From assembly GCA_900770835.1 (NCBI GenBank), contig CAAGLQ010000272.1, positions 1 through 64,000 of the forward strand: DNA of 64,000 nt, given 5' to 3'. Both the position numbers and the translations under genes were made by a program. The DNA is from an uncultured Parabacteroides sp. (lineage in GTDB: Bacteria > Bacteroidota > Bacteroidia > Bacteroidales > Tannerellaceae). Of this stretch, positions 1-9,182 are shown piece by piece (within the stretch, counting starts at the first letter, position 1; each line of letters begins with the position of its first letter). The notes under the pieces are model-generated. The model did no database searches. It saw only the letters and a program-made list of their open reading frames with translations, and was not told where the DNA came from.

Positions 1-143
1 AAGGCTTTCGGCCTCTCAACGTATACAGGATTTGATACAAATGTAGTTGTTTTATTCGAGATGACCGACTATTTCATGCGCTTATTTCGCTCAAGCACAG
101 ATAATTTTCATATAATTCATCATGCGTTACGATTAACTGTTTA

Positions 144-168
144 AATTCATATCGCTAATATATGAATT
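144..168 (-). terminator. Possible terminator hairpin
   Basis: A 9-bp perfect inverted repeat (AATTCATAT / ATATGAATT, 7-nt loop) lies about 80 bases past the stop of the leader-peptide gene at 250-474. It is AT-rich, and no strong T tract follows on the minus strand, so it is only a possible terminator. The first 250 bases hold nothing else I can support. Confidence 0.25.
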
Positions 169-249
169 ATTTGCGAAACAAGCTACATTATACCGCTCTG
201 AAGAATAAAGAATTAACATTGTTTACATGAGACGAAAAGGGCTGTTGTA

Positions 250-474
250 TTATTGCACGTTCCGGGTACTATAGGAAGTTTGAGTGCCACTAAAGGTGGC
301 GACTGCTATCATCCCACACCTAAAGGAGTGGGCATTCCCGCAGCTGATCGTAAAACATTTATTGCATATCGGACAACGGAACACATAGCGGGACATGCCA
401 CCACCACCTTGAACCTCATCCAGTTCTTGGTCATTCAATGTTTCCAATGTTTTGTCAGTATCTTTCTTGCTCAT
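250..474 (-). CDS. Double-glycine leader peptide, RiPP precursor-like
   Basis: A 74-residue peptide when started at MSKKDTDK; an ATG two codons upstream is also possible. The N-terminal part is a hydrophilic acidic leader ending in LNDQELDEVQGGGG. This matches the double-glycine leader pattern used by peptidase-containing (C39) exporters and by Bacteroidetes natural-product precursor families. The remaining ~48 residues form a core rich in Cys (CPICNKC, then two more Cys) and in Ser/Thr near the C-terminus. A -7 box 27 bases upstream supports this start and argues against the longer reading frame from 534, whose extra residues would be hydrophobic. No maturase, radical SAM enzyme or C39 exporter is present in the window. 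The CxxCxxC cluster could instead be a small zinc ribbon. Precursor function is inferred from the leader alone. Confidence 0.6.
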   Translation of the reverse strand: MSKKDTDKTLETLNDQELDEVQGGGGMSRYVFRCPICNKCFTISCGNAHSFRCGMIAVATFSGTQTSYSTRNVQ

Positions 475-500
475 AATCATAGTATCTAAAAGTTCAGCTA

Positions 501-508
501 CAAAACTA
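501..508 (-). promoter_or_regulatory. -7 promoter box for the leader peptide
   Basis: Reads TAGTTTTG on the minus strand (Bacteroidetes TAnnTTTG consensus). It would start transcription near 494, leaving a short leader to the ATG at 480/474. Confidence 0.45.
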
Positions 509-571
509 AGGATAAATCCGCACACAAGATCCACAATCCAAGAAAATATGACAGCCTATCATGTAGGCTCA

Positions 572-2671
572 CTATCGTCGATGCCTATGTGAAACATTCC
601 TGCTTTCGTCTCTGGACATAACAGAATCGCCATAACCCAAGCCATCTTCCAATATTCTCTGTTGCTCACGACCCATACCCTTTGCCTTGTCAGCTCCAGT
701 GGCCACACGTCCACCCACGGGTTGATAATGAATCCTGCCATTGGTACGAGCCTTCTCCTTGTTTGGCTGTATATGCGCTAACTGCGCATAGGGATTAACA
801 CCTCTGAGTAGATCAAATAACACCCTGTCCGCTACTTCTTCAGCTGTTGAGAAGTGTATCCGAAACATATTCGCTATCCCGTGCCAAAAACGGGCAAGTA
901 TCTCCTTCACCCTTTGTATCGCTGCCGCCGCATACCCGGATTTAGACAGTTCCTTTCGAAGCCTTTCGGCCCCTCTGCTACCTGAGTAGTGCGCAAGCAC
1001 CTCGTCCGCAATCTCATTGTCCGTTTTCAAGTCCGGATAGGACATTTTCACCTGTTGCCATACAGGAGTACTTTTCAATAACGAGACGATATGATCCCAT
1101 TCCAATTTGTCCTCATTTCTCATCAGTGAGGCCCACAAGTGCGCATACTCATGGATAGGCGTTTCCGCAGTTGCGATACGGGGATCAATATAGATCTTCC
1201 CGTTGACTGTGAATCCGTATGACTCGCCGGACGAAGTGCGGAAGAAACGCACCTTGTCTGTGATTTTCATGTCCTCCTCATTGAAGAGCACATAATTTTT
1301 CCATCCCTCCTTTGTGCCACCACCGTAGAAGTTAGACGGATAAGAGATACCCACAAAGCCTATCTCACTCAGAATCTCAGAGGCTATTTTATCCGTGTTG
1401 GGATATGCGCTCAGCGCTTCGTACAAGTCTTTATTCACTAACTTGCCGTCACATCGACTTGGATAAATATGGTCTATAATCTTCATACCTCTGGCCTCAA
1501 GGTATTTGTTGATTCGATTCAGCGCCCTTTTCGATAAAGGCTTCTCCCATTTAAGGTAGTTTGTTCCATTATCATCCGGTATCTCAACGACATAGAGCAC
1601 AGACTTCAAGCGCTCATTTAATTGAGCGAGTTCCTCTTCCAGGCGTTTCAGCTCTTCTTCCCCTTCAAGCTTAACCTCCCCTCTGCGGAATGGAAGAGCC
1701 TCCTTCAAACGATTAATCTCAAACTCCAGGCGGCTTCTCGTTAGTGAATCATCGGGTTTCGTTTTTTGCGCATAGGTGATTCCTATGCCCTCCACGTCGG
1801 TCACATAGCCACCCCAACCAAAAGTCTGATTCCCTTCTCCTTCGCCCATGTGCGAGAAATCAAAAGCATCAAAATCTGCACCACTCCCATGAAATACCTT
1901 TTGTTGGCGTACCGTATCTGTCACATCCAACGTTTCAGCAAAGGTGGATCTATCACCACTAACGAATAGCTGACCCATGGACTGCATTTTGGCCCTACTG
2001 TTTGCCTCGTCCAAGATATGCTGACCCTCTTCCACGTTATCGATAACCTCAATCCCCGATTGTCGCAACCGTTCCACCAGAGCATCACGCAGCTCACACT
2101 CTTGATCCGTTAAAGTACACCTTTCTGCTGGATCCGTAGTTTGAATAAGACCAGTGTCATCAACCGAAACGTCAGCATCCGGCTCCAAGTAGTCATATAC
2201 TTTAGCTACGTCATCCTTGACATGGACATGCGCCTCCTGAGTGGCTAATACCGTTGCCTGGGTGACATCCACCGTCCAGGCACCCACAATCGTCGCAGTC
2301 ACGGGCAGGTCGAGCGACCCATAGAGCCTGGTCGTGTCCGCATTTATAAGTAGACAAGGATCACCCGGTTCTAACCCTGCGGTAGGGATATGATTCAGGA
2401 AGATGCCGAAATTCTCCAGATCAGCCGTTGAAAAATTAGACCGCAGCCATGTGACAAACCTATCCAGTTTGGAAATCGGCAACACCAGTGTATCGGCCTG
2501 TTCAGCCAAGGAGAATAGGAGATCTGATTTTGTGTATAATGTTGGCATCATAGCCATCGCTTCATCCATTACCGCCTCACGTTCCGTGAGACCATTCCTC
2601 CTAGCGTCTGCCTGTTCGGATCTATATAACGTCAAAAGTTCTTCTTTGACCTGATCAATATCTTTAGCCAT
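572..2671 (-). CDS. Polyvalent protein: ART-like domain plus zinc metallopeptidase-like domain
   Basis: 699 residues, no signal peptide. In order: a helical N-terminus (1-100); a short beta-solenoid-like stretch of alternating hydrophobic residues (about 110-172); a segment (about 192-230) resembling residues 73-103 of the 660-aa protein at the right end of the window; an ADP-ribosyltransferase-like or polyvalent-protein domain opening with KVFHGSG (258-264) and GWGGYV (285-290); a long charged helix (about 315-345); and a metallopeptidase-like region with HEYAH at 507-511 (HExxH zinc motif). The final block around DLLRGVNP is shared with the 660-aa protein. Such mosaics are known from phage and conjugative-element polyvalent proteins that travel with DNA or modify host targets. 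No mobile-element genes sit beside it, and its real role is unknown. It is followed by the leader-peptide gene, which has its own promoter. Confidence 0.75.
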   Translation of the reverse strand: MAKDIDQVKEELLTLYRSEQADARRNGLTEREAVMDEAMAMMPTLYTKSDLLFSLAEQADTLVLPISKLDRFVTWLRSNFSTADLENFGIFLNHIPTAGLEPGDPCLLINADTTRLYGSLDLPVTATIVGAWTVDVTQATVLATQEAHVHVKDDVAKVYDYLEPDADVSVDDTGLIQTTDPAERCTLTDQECELRDALVERLRQSGIEVIDNVEEGQHILDEANSRAKMQSMGQLFVSGDRSTFAETLDVTDTVRQQKVFHGSGADFDAFDFSHMGEGEGNQTFGWGGYVTDVEGIGITYAQKTKPDDSLTRSRLEFEINRLKEALPFRRGEVKLEGEEELKRLEEELAQLNERLKSVLYVVEIPDDNGTNYLKWEKPLSKRALNRINKYLEARGMKIIDHIYPSRCDGKLVNKDLYEALSAYPNTDKIASEILSEIGFVGISYPSNFYGGGTKEGWKNYVLFNEEDMKITDKVRFFRTSSGESYGFTVNGKIYIDPRIATAETPIHEYAHLWASLMRNEDKLEWDHIVSLLKSTPVWQQVKMSYPDLKTDNEIADEVLAHYSGSRGAERLRKELSKSGYAAAAIQRVKEILARFWHGIANMFRIHFSTAEEVADRVLFDLLRGVNPYAQLAHIQPNKEKARTNGRIHYQPVGGRVATGADKAKGMGREQQRILEDGLGYGDSVMSRDESRNVSHRHRR

Positions 2672-2742
2672 CGAAATTTACATTTAAAACTTAGAAATGC
2701 TCGGACCCAGGTATCCATAGTTAAGATCATGAGTTCACCCTG

Positions 2743-2750
2743 CAAAAATA
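2743..2750 (-). promoter_or_regulatory. -7 promoter box for the 699-aa polyvalent protein
   Basis: Minus-strand TATTTTTG, about 72 bases before the ATG at 2671, fits TAnnTTTG. Confidence 0.4.
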
Positions 2751-2876
2751 CGACATCATATGCTGCCCCGCAAGGGTAACATAGCAGTCACATGACAGAA
2801 CAATCCACACGCAGTCACGCATGACAAAGAGCATACGCAACCCATAGAATTAGTTCTCTTTCCCTACTGTTCCCAA

Positions 2877-4019
2877 CTAAGAGGCTTTAGATGAGTCACC
2901 CAGGCCTGGCCCCTCGATAAGTTCCAAGACATGAGGATCTTTGAATGTATCCAGATCCGGTCGTGCCAACGACGCTAACTTGATCCAAGTCCCTTTCACG
3001 ACATACGCTCGGGCCTGTGAAAATTTCGTTTTGGGCATTCCGCTATCCCGCATCACCGCCACAATTAGACGAGCCACCGCGTCTCTTCGCTGTTCGGTAT
3101 CCATTTCATTCCAGGTATCGCCTATTCGATACACCATAGGCAGAAAGGTATCAAGAATGCATTTGGTGTCCTTTATCCTTTTCAGCTGACCGGCGTGACA
3201 TTCGGACATATACCCGACCACAATAGGGAATAGGTCGTAGGACAAGTCAAACCCCACTTCGGACCGTCCTATCATAGCCATACCTCTCCGGGTATTAGCC
3301 ACCCGTTTCGCTCTATCTTCCTGTGTGGTATATCCTACGGTGGATGGTTCTTTCTTTGTCGCAGCTAACAACCTTTCCACTTCTCGCATCTTAGCGGTAT
3401 CCTTCGATTGTTTTCTGTTCAATGCCGCTTGACTTAGGCAGGTTCTAATCTCAACCAAAAGCGGATTCTGTGACCGAATGACACCCCGCGCTATCCCCTG
3501 AGGGAGTTGATAATCCATCCGCCATTCGCCAGATGCCTCGTCTAAGTATTGCTGGGCTGTCATATCGATAGTAAACAGAATGGCCCTGGCCAAATCCCGC
3601 TTGTTCTCAAGTCTATACTTCAGGCGATCTTTAGCCCGAAGAAAAAAGTGAGAAGTCAAAATTTGGACACCCGAAGGATTGGAATTGTAAGTCTGTCCAT
3701 TTTCAAATAGGGGCGCAAAAGCCCCATACGATCCGATGGTCTCATAATAGGCAAAAGCCAACAGCTTGATTAAAGGTTCACCCCCACAATACCACCCGCA
3801 TAGGCACCCGATCCAGTTGTTGCCATGCTTCGAGTGGTACTCCACCAAGTCACCCACAACATCCGCCTTGCAGGCAAGCACCTTTTGCTCCAACTTCTTT
3901 GTCAGCTGTTGCACCTGACGATCACCGCCCATTGTCTTGAAAAACCAGTAGCAACACTTGTGATAGTCATCGGTGAACTCCTTCCACACCACCTCGTTCG
4001 ATGAACTCAAATTCAACAT
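2877..4019 (-). CDS. Hypothetical protein, paralogue of the protein at 21461-22432
   Basis: 380 residues, not recognised as a named family. No signal peptide or obvious membrane segment. A central block (YYETIGSYGAFAPL, LTSHFFLRAKDRL, then DYQLPQGIARGVI and EIRTCLSQAALNRKQ) matches the same order of motifs in the 323-aa protein that closes the RecQ/VWA run at 21.4 kb. The two are therefore paralogues about 18 kb apart. The region around residues 90-160 is Tyr/Phe-rich and looks like the conserved core; the N- and C-termini diverge. It lies downstream of the ADP-ribosylglycohydrolase-like gene only in reverse order (that gene lies beyond its stop at 2877 on the other side), and about 205 bases separate it from the polyvalent gene that follows. 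A -7-like sequence at 4024-4031 is too close to the ATG to serve this start. Function unknown. Confidence 0.75.
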   Translation of the reverse strand: MLNLSSSNEVVWKEFTDDYHKCCYWFFKTMGGDRQVQQLTKKLEQKVLACKADVVGDLVEYHSKHGNNWIGCLCGWYCGGEPLIKLLAFAYYETIGSYGAFAPLFENGQTYNSNPSGVQILTSHFFLRAKDRLKYRLENKRDLARAILFTIDMTAQQYLDEASGEWRMDYQLPQGIARGVIRSQNPLLVEIRTCLSQAALNRKQSKDTAKMREVERLLAATKKEPSTVGYTTQEDRAKRVANTRRGMAMIGRSEVGFDLSYDLFPIVVGYMSECHAGQLKRIKDTKCILDTFLPMVYRIGDTWNEMDTEQRRDAVARLIVAVMRDSGMPKTKFSQARAYVVKGTWIKLASLARPDLDTFKDPHVLELIEGPGLGDSSKAS

Positions 4020-4052
4020 AATCCAAAGATATTAGATACACATTCCGATTAT

Positions 4053-5576
4053 TTAGTCCCTACTGTAAACAACGTAGTTGCTCACATGCACCACAACCCG
4101 ATCTTTCGGGTTCAGGTGCTTAAAGGAGAGTTGGTGTTCGCCCTCTGGCAAATCATAGTTCCAATACAGATCGTTACTACGATCATGCTCGGCAGCAGGC
4201 AATCTCATGGTCTTTAGCAATTGACCATCCTTATAAACACCCACTTCTGCCATATACGCCGGATCCTCTGCCTTGACGGTTCCCATGACCACGATCCCAC
4301 AACCCTCAAATCGGATTTCACCAACCTGATCGATGGGACGATTATCCATTGGGATCTTCCGCATCGGATGCATACCCTCAAAGGACTTTTCGAATCGGGT
4401 AGGGGATACCTCTTGTTTAGTGATCGTTACCTGCTCGTTTTCCACCTTCCCGCCGTTCTGTTCGATCACTTGCAGCGCTTGGCGTAATCCCATCTCGTAG
4501 GTTTGGTTGAGTGTTACATCGACATGCGCGAACTCCCGATCAGCTATCGCCGGCAAACAAGCTTTCCACTCATCCGGAATTCTCTCATAACCGATCATCG
4601 TACCCAAGATCCCCGCCGCAGACGCCGGATTGCAGTCCGAGTCCTGTCCACAGCGTGTGGCAATCTCTATCGTTTGCGTATAATCGCCCTTTCCATAGAG
4701 CAATCCCATCAGAATGTAGGCACAATTGATTTTTGTATCGATATTGAATGGACTATCAATCCCATCCGGGCAATTCTCTGCCTTTGACCAGCTATCTTCG
4801 ATTAACTGCCACGACTTCTTCCAATCCGTAGGATTATCCTGGTAGGTGTCGATCACAAACTGCATGCAACGATGAAAATCACTCTGTGCTGGAATCGCTT
4901 TCAACCCTTCCGTCACTACATACTGAATATCATCGGACACAAATGCCAATGCGTACATCGCCGCTACATACACACCACCATACCAACCATCGCCATAGCA
5001 CATTAGATGGCCGATGGCGTCGCTGTAATGCACGGCTGTGTTGGGCATACCCGGGCTCATCAAGCCCGCATAATCCGCCTCAATCTGAAAGTCCAGATCA
5101 TCGCAATGCGGATTGTTCTTCCAGTATCCAGATTCCGTACCGGGCACCCCCTGCAGAATATTGTACCGAGCGCTTTGGTTGGCATGCCATAAGGGATAGC
5201 ATGCATGGGCAAATGCCTGAGCAAAGGCATCAATCGGTGCGTCCAATCCCTTTTCTTCAAACACCTTCACAAAGGTTAGATCCATATACACATCATCATA
5301 GAGCCCCGGGAAGTTGTCAAAATAGTAGGTCGCACGTGTATCATCCCACACGATCTGACACGAATCGGGTATCATCTGGCCATTCCACCGAAACTCTGTT
5401 GGGCCACCATAGGTACAGCCAATGACCTGTCCAGCCCAACCACCCTTGATCTTGTCCAGCAAGGTCGCTTTGCTCATGGTCACCTGCTCGGATTGTCCTG
5501 ATGAGTTACAAGCCGCTAATCCCAGACCCAGTAATACTACAAGACACAAAACCCATTGATAATCTTTTCCTTTCAT
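4053..5576 (-). CDS. ADP-ribosylglycohydrolase family lipoprotein
   Basis: 507 residues. The N-terminus is a lipoprotein signal (hydrophobic run ending LGLAAC, lipobox Cys at about residue 23). The mature part opens with KIKGGWAGQVIGCTYGGP and carries acidic metal-ligand motifs (DDTRATYYFD, LYDDVYMD) and the hallmark GQDSDCNPAS near residue 311. This is the architecture of ADP-ribosylglycohydrolase (ARH, PF03747) proteins, which hydrolyse ADP-ribosyl or similar glycosidic bonds with bound divalent cations. The last ~120 residues look like a beta-sandwich, possibly carbohydrate-binding. Exported ARH-fold proteins of this size are common in Bacteroidetes and may act on glycans rather than ADP-ribose, so substrate is open. 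It ends 33 bases before the start of the 380-aa gene, compatible with cotranscription. Confidence 0.85.
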   Translation of the reverse strand: MKGKDYQWVLCLVVLLGLGLAACNSSGQSEQVTMSKATLLDKIKGGWAGQVIGCTYGGPTEFRWNGQMIPDSCQIVWDDTRATYYFDNFPGLYDDVYMDLTFVKVFEEKGLDAPIDAFAQAFAHACYPLWHANQSARYNILQGVPGTESGYWKNNPHCDDLDFQIEADYAGLMSPGMPNTAVHYSDAIGHLMCYGDGWYGGVYVAAMYALAFVSDDIQYVVTEGLKAIPAQSDFHRCMQFVIDTYQDNPTDWKKSWQLIEDSWSKAENCPDGIDSPFNIDTKINCAYILMGLLYGKGDYTQTIEIATRCGQDSDCNPASAAGILGTMIGYERIPDEWKACLPAIADREFAHVDVTLNQTYEMGLRQALQVIEQNGGKVENEQVTITKQEVSPTRFEKSFEGMHPMRKIPMDNRPIDQVGEIRFEGCGIVVMGTVKAEDPAYMAEVGVYKDGQLLKTMRLPAAEHDRSNDLYWNYDLPEGEHQLSFKHLNPKDRVVVHVSNYVVYSRD

Positions 5577-5610
5577 GGTACATACGTTTAGAGAGATAGA
5601 TGTTATACGG

Positions 5611-5618
5611 CAAAGATA
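5611..5618 (-). promoter_or_regulatory. -7 promoter box for the ADP-ribosylglycohydrolase gene
   Basis: Minus-strand TATCTTTG, an exact fit to TAnnTTTG. It predicts a leader of about 28 bases before the ATG at 5576. The rest of the 5577-5850 gap shows nothing definite. Confidence 0.55.
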
Positions 5619-5850
5619 GCAATTTTGACCTAACAGAAGAGAGATCTGCCATCCAACTATCCAACTCAGACAATACTCAATGCTTGACCCTGTAGTATTA
5701 CCTCATTGCGTACTCAGATTTATCATGTGTAAATTTTTATCCATTGAAATCTATAAAATCAGCTTCGAAAAATCGATTATCTGACCAGCGAAACAAAACA
5801 CTTAACGAAACTTGACAGGCTAAATGAACCAAAAGCAAAAACTGAAATTG

Positions 5851-6513
5851 CTACTCCTCTAACAACCGCATATATTCCTCATAAGAAATATGCCGTCCAC
5901 CCATCGATTTGAGGTGTTCGGTTTCAAACTGGCAGTCAATGAACTTACCACCAATCCGAGCCATCCGTTGCGCCAAGGCGATCAACGCAATTTTCGAGGC
6001 GCTCGGTGCCAGTGAAAACATGCTTTCGCCGAAAAAAGCCTTTCGTTGAAACACGCCATAGAGACCCCCAACCAGTTGCCGGCTATCCCCATCGGTCTGC
6101 CATACCTCCACACTCACCGCATAGCCCAGTTTATGAAGTTCCGTATAAGCCTTGATCATTGGCCCATCCAACCAAGCACCCTCTTCTTTATCCCTATCGT
6201 TGACTTTGGAGCAGCCTCGGATGACTGCTTCAAAGTCCTGATTGAACGAAACCTCGTAAACACCTTTATTTAATAACGAGCGCATGGAATGGCTGATATG
6301 TATCTCCTTCGGGAAGATCACAAAGCGATCCAGCGGACAGTACCAACAGGGCTCTGTTTCCAGATGCACGGGATACCATGGGAAATAGCCGATGCTGTAG
6401 GCGAATAAGAGCCGTTGAACGGACAGGTCACCACCTATAGCCACCCAACCATTCGGTTCTCCGTTATGCGGATCCGGGAACCACAATTCTTCATCTAATC
6501 GATAAATGGCCAT
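5851..6513 (-). CDS. aat: Leucyl/phenylalanyl-tRNA--protein transferase
   Basis: 220 residues, the usual length. It transfers Leu or Phe from aminoacyl-tRNA to proteins with N-terminal Arg or Lys, creating primary N-degrons in the cytoplasm. Recognisable family segments are the N-terminal LWFPDP, the GGDLSVQRLLFAYSIGYFPW block, CPLDRFVIFP, EGAWLDGPMIKAY, the GGLYGVFQRKAFFGESMF core and ALIALAQRMARIGGKFIDCQ. The gene starts 23 bases inside the end of clpA, so translation is probably coupled, and the order clpS-clpA-aat puts N-degron synthesis, recognition and unfolding in one transcript. Because clpA carries an in-frame stop, aat may suffer polarity. Confidence is high. Confidence 0.95.
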   Translation of the reverse strand: MAIYRLDEELWFPDPHNGEPNGWVAIGGDLSVQRLLFAYSIGYFPWYPVHLETEPCWYCPLDRFVIFPKEIHISHSMRSLLNKGVYEVSFNQDFEAVIRGCSKVNDRDKEEGAWLDGPMIKAYTELHKLGYAVSVEVWQTDGDSRQLVGGLYGVFQRKAFFGESMFSLAPSASKIALIALAQRMARIGGKFIDCQFETEHLKSMGGRHISYEEYMRLLEE

Positions 6514-8695
6514 CTGCTAAATCTATAGTTATCGTTCCACCCTGTTTCAATTTACCAAACAAAATCTCACGCATCAATAGCGGCTTCAGCTGTTGAGCGA
6601 TGACACGATCCATCTCACGAGCACCATATTCGGTTGTAAAACCTTCAGTTAAGAGATGCGCATGCGCTGGCTCAGTAAGTATGAGATCAACCCCTTTCTT
6701 CTTCAAAAGCACATCCAACTCACCCAATTTCTTATCCAAGATGCAAGCGGCCATGGAACAATCCATATCGTGGAACACCACAGTCCCGGAGAGTCGATTC
6801 AGAAACTCCGGCTTAAATGTGCGTTTAACCTGTTTCATCATAGTCTCACCCCGACTCACGGTGCTATTGAACCCAACCGGAGCTTTTGAGGCATATTGAG
6901 CCCCCGCATTCGAGGTCATGATCAGGATTACATGCCGAAAATCCGCTTTTCGGCCCTTGTTATCCGTCAGGCTCGCATAGTCCATCACCTGAAGCAGGAT
7001 GTTGTAAATATCCGAATGTGCTTTCTCCACCTCGTCTAGCAAAAGCACACAATTAGGCGACTTACGAATCGCATCCGTCAAGAGACCACCGTCATCATAC
7101 CCCACATACCCGGCCGGAGAACCGATCAACTTAGAAACCGCATGTTTCTCGGTGTACTCAGTCATGTCAAAACGAACCAAATCAATGCCCAACTCTTTGG
7201 CCAGTACCTTAGCCACCTCCGTCTTGCCTACACCTGTAGGACCCACAAATAGGAGAGAGGCTAATGGTTTGTTGTCATCCAACAGCCCCGCGCTGGACAG
7301 TTGCACCGCCTCTACCACGCTACGGATCGCCTCGTCCTGTCCAAATATCTGAGATAACATCCGATCCGAGAGGTTATATAACCGATCATAGTCGGACTCT
7401 TCGGCCACCGACAGTGAATCCACCTTGCAGATCTTTGAAAGCACTTCAGCGATCTCCTACTTGCCAACAGGCCCATTCGCACCAGACAGTTCCGTGGCTG
7501 CGCCCGCCTCGTCAATCAGATCGACCGCCTTATCCGGCAGGAACCGTCCGGTGATATGCTTCGCACTGGCCTCCACCGCAAAGTCAATCGCTTCGTCGGT
7601 ATATGTAACCCCGTGATAGGCCTCATACAGCGACTTCAATTGCCTCATGATATGCTTTGCCTCCCCAATGGAAGGCTCTGCGATATCAATCTGTTGGAAG
7701 CGTCGAAGCAGGCCCTGTGATTTAGCGAAATGATGATTATACTCCCCATAGGTAGTGGAGCCGATGAAACGCACATGCCCCGATTCCAAATAAGGCTTTA
7801 GCATATTGGAAGCATCTAGCGCATCCCCACCGGTTGAACCAGCCCCAACCAGGGTATGGATCTCATCGAAATAGACAATGTTGTTATCACCCTCACGTGC
7901 AATACCCTCCATTACCGATTTGATCCGTTTCTCAAAATCCCCACGGTATTGGGTACCAGCAACCAGCGTACCCATATCCACCTGATAAACCCGGCTGCCC
8001 ATCAATCGTTTCGGAACACGCTCTTCCTCGATCAGACGAACCAAGCCCCAAACGAGCGCCGTCTTACCGACACCCGGTTCACCCACATGAAGTGGATTAT
8101 TCTTATCTCTGCGGCACAACACCTGAATCGTTCGTTCCAACTCAGCCTCCCGGCCAATTAATGGGTTATGGTGCACATAGTGATCGTTCATGCAAGTCAC
8201 AAACTCTTTCCACTTGGCATTCTCTTGGTTGCCCCTGTTGTTTGCCTCAGGACTATCCCCAGACCCATCTAATACACTGAGCAGTTGACTCATAAATTCT
8301 CCAGGATTATCCCCTATAGCGTCACTCAGCAAATAGTTAGCCCACGACTCTTTCAGTTCAAAAAGCCCGTAGATCAGGTGTGTGATATCGACAAGCTGAG
8401 TCTTAGGGTCATCCACCTGCTCGCCAGCAAACCTAAGCATCTTGGAAAATTGTGCCGAGACCTCGGGCGTATAGTCGATGCCATCCGGCACACGCTCTTG
8501 GTCTTTCAGGAATTGATCGACCTTATAATAAAGGATCCTCGGATCAGAGAACCAGCCAATCGCTTCGCAAAACGAATGATCGCCACACAGGGCCTCTAAC
8601 AAATGCTCGGGAAGAATGAATTGGTGACGACGCTCCGTACAACAGACAGCTGTCTTATCCAATAGCTTATTCAGTCGTGTAGTTCTTTTCCCCAT
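6491..8695 (-). pseudogene. clpA: clpA, ATP-dependent Clp unfoldase, interrupted by an in-frame amber codon
   Basis: ClpA unfolds substrates, including those delivered by ClpS, and feeds them to ClpP. The frame is intact except for a TAG at 7457-7459 between GANGPVGK and EIAEVLSKICKV; both sides stay in the same frame, so this is a single-codon interruption, not a frameshift. The first part (7457-8695, 412 codons) has the N-domain, the first AAA+ module with Walker A GEPGVGKTA, Walker B VYFDEIHT and the FLPDKAVDLIDEA helix. The second part (to 6491; possible GTG start at 7444, no obvious ribosome site) has GPTGVGKTE, LLLDEVEKAH, a VGF loop in the place of the ClpP-docking IGF/IGL loop, and sensor GAREMDR. 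A C, A or G to T change in the first codon base would explain it. It could be a true mutation, a base-calling error, or a functional split or readthrough. Confidence 0.85.
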
Positions 8696-8697
8696 AG

Positions 8698-9000
8698 TTA
8701 TTCAGGTTGAACAGATAGACGCAAAGGATAACCGTCCGCACGGGCAATGCGGATCGCCATTTCTGCTTTAGATACCGCAATGTCATAGGTATAGTTACCC
8801 ACTATGGCCTTATCGCAATGGTGGACTTGTAGCATAAGGCTATTTGCCTTTTCTTCGTCGTAAAAGAATACCTGCTTGAGTATCATAACGACGCAATCCA
8901 TGGAAGTGAAATCATCGTTATGAATAATGACATTATATTTACCCGGCTCCCGCAATCTCGTACGCTGTTTTTCTTTCGTGACTTGTTGTGACTGTTCCAT
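8698..9000 (-). CDS. clpS: ClpS, adaptor of ClpA for N-degron substrates
   Basis: 100 residues. The ClpS core is clear: YNVIIHNDDFTSMDCVV (substrate-pocket Asn-Asp-Asp), a MILKQVFFYDEEKA helix, the VHHCDKAIVG segment and AEMAIRIARADGYPLRLSVQPE at the C-terminus. It binds N-terminal Leu, Phe, Trp or Tyr and hands the protein to ClpA. The stop lies two bases before the clpA ATG, so the genes are coupled. The operon also carries aat. The 34-residue N-terminal extension is polar and probably disordered, as is usual. No sign of damage. Confidence 0.95.
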   Translation of the reverse strand: MEQSQQVTKEKQRTRLREPGKYNVIIHNDDFTSMDCVVMILKQVFFYDEEKANSLMLQVHHCDKAIVGNYTYDIAVSKAEMAIRIARADGYPLRLSVQPE

Positions 9001-9030
9001 TTAGCTCTATTTCGTTAGTTATTCTTGATT

Positions 9031-9038
9031 CAAAAGTA
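9031..9038 (-). promoter_or_regulatory. -7 promoter box of the clpS-clpA-aat operon
   Basis: Minus-strand TACTTTTG, 31 bases upstream of the clpS ATG; fits TAnnTTTG. Confidence 0.5.
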
Positions 9039-9129
9039 CAATAATTATCCAACCTATCTGACAATCGTTGCGAAAAAGAATAGGCATAACGAGAAAACTA
9101 GCCGAGACGCAATCGGATAACCATACAAT

Positions 9130-9173
9130 GAGCCTTACAGAATGCTATCTCCAAAAGAGGCTCCGTAAGGCTC
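9130..9173 (-). terminator. Terminator after the metallophosphoesterase gene
   Basis: Inverted repeat GAGCCTTAC / GTAAGGCTC just past the stop at 9183 on the minus strand, with a second GAGCC-like repeat in the loop. No long T tract follows. Confidence 0.5.
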
Positions 9174-9182
9174 AAAGAAAGC

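Noticed and set aside
4024..4031. CAAAGATA, a -7 box on the minus strand before the 380-aa gene
   Set aside because: Transcription would start about at the ATG, leaving no leader; probably coincidence, or the gene is read from the promoter at 5611.
4886..5425. A 179-codon plus-strand open frame opposite the ADP-ribosylglycohydrolase gene
   Set aside because: His/Ser/Pro-rich composition of an antisense frame; the opposite strand has a clear family protein.
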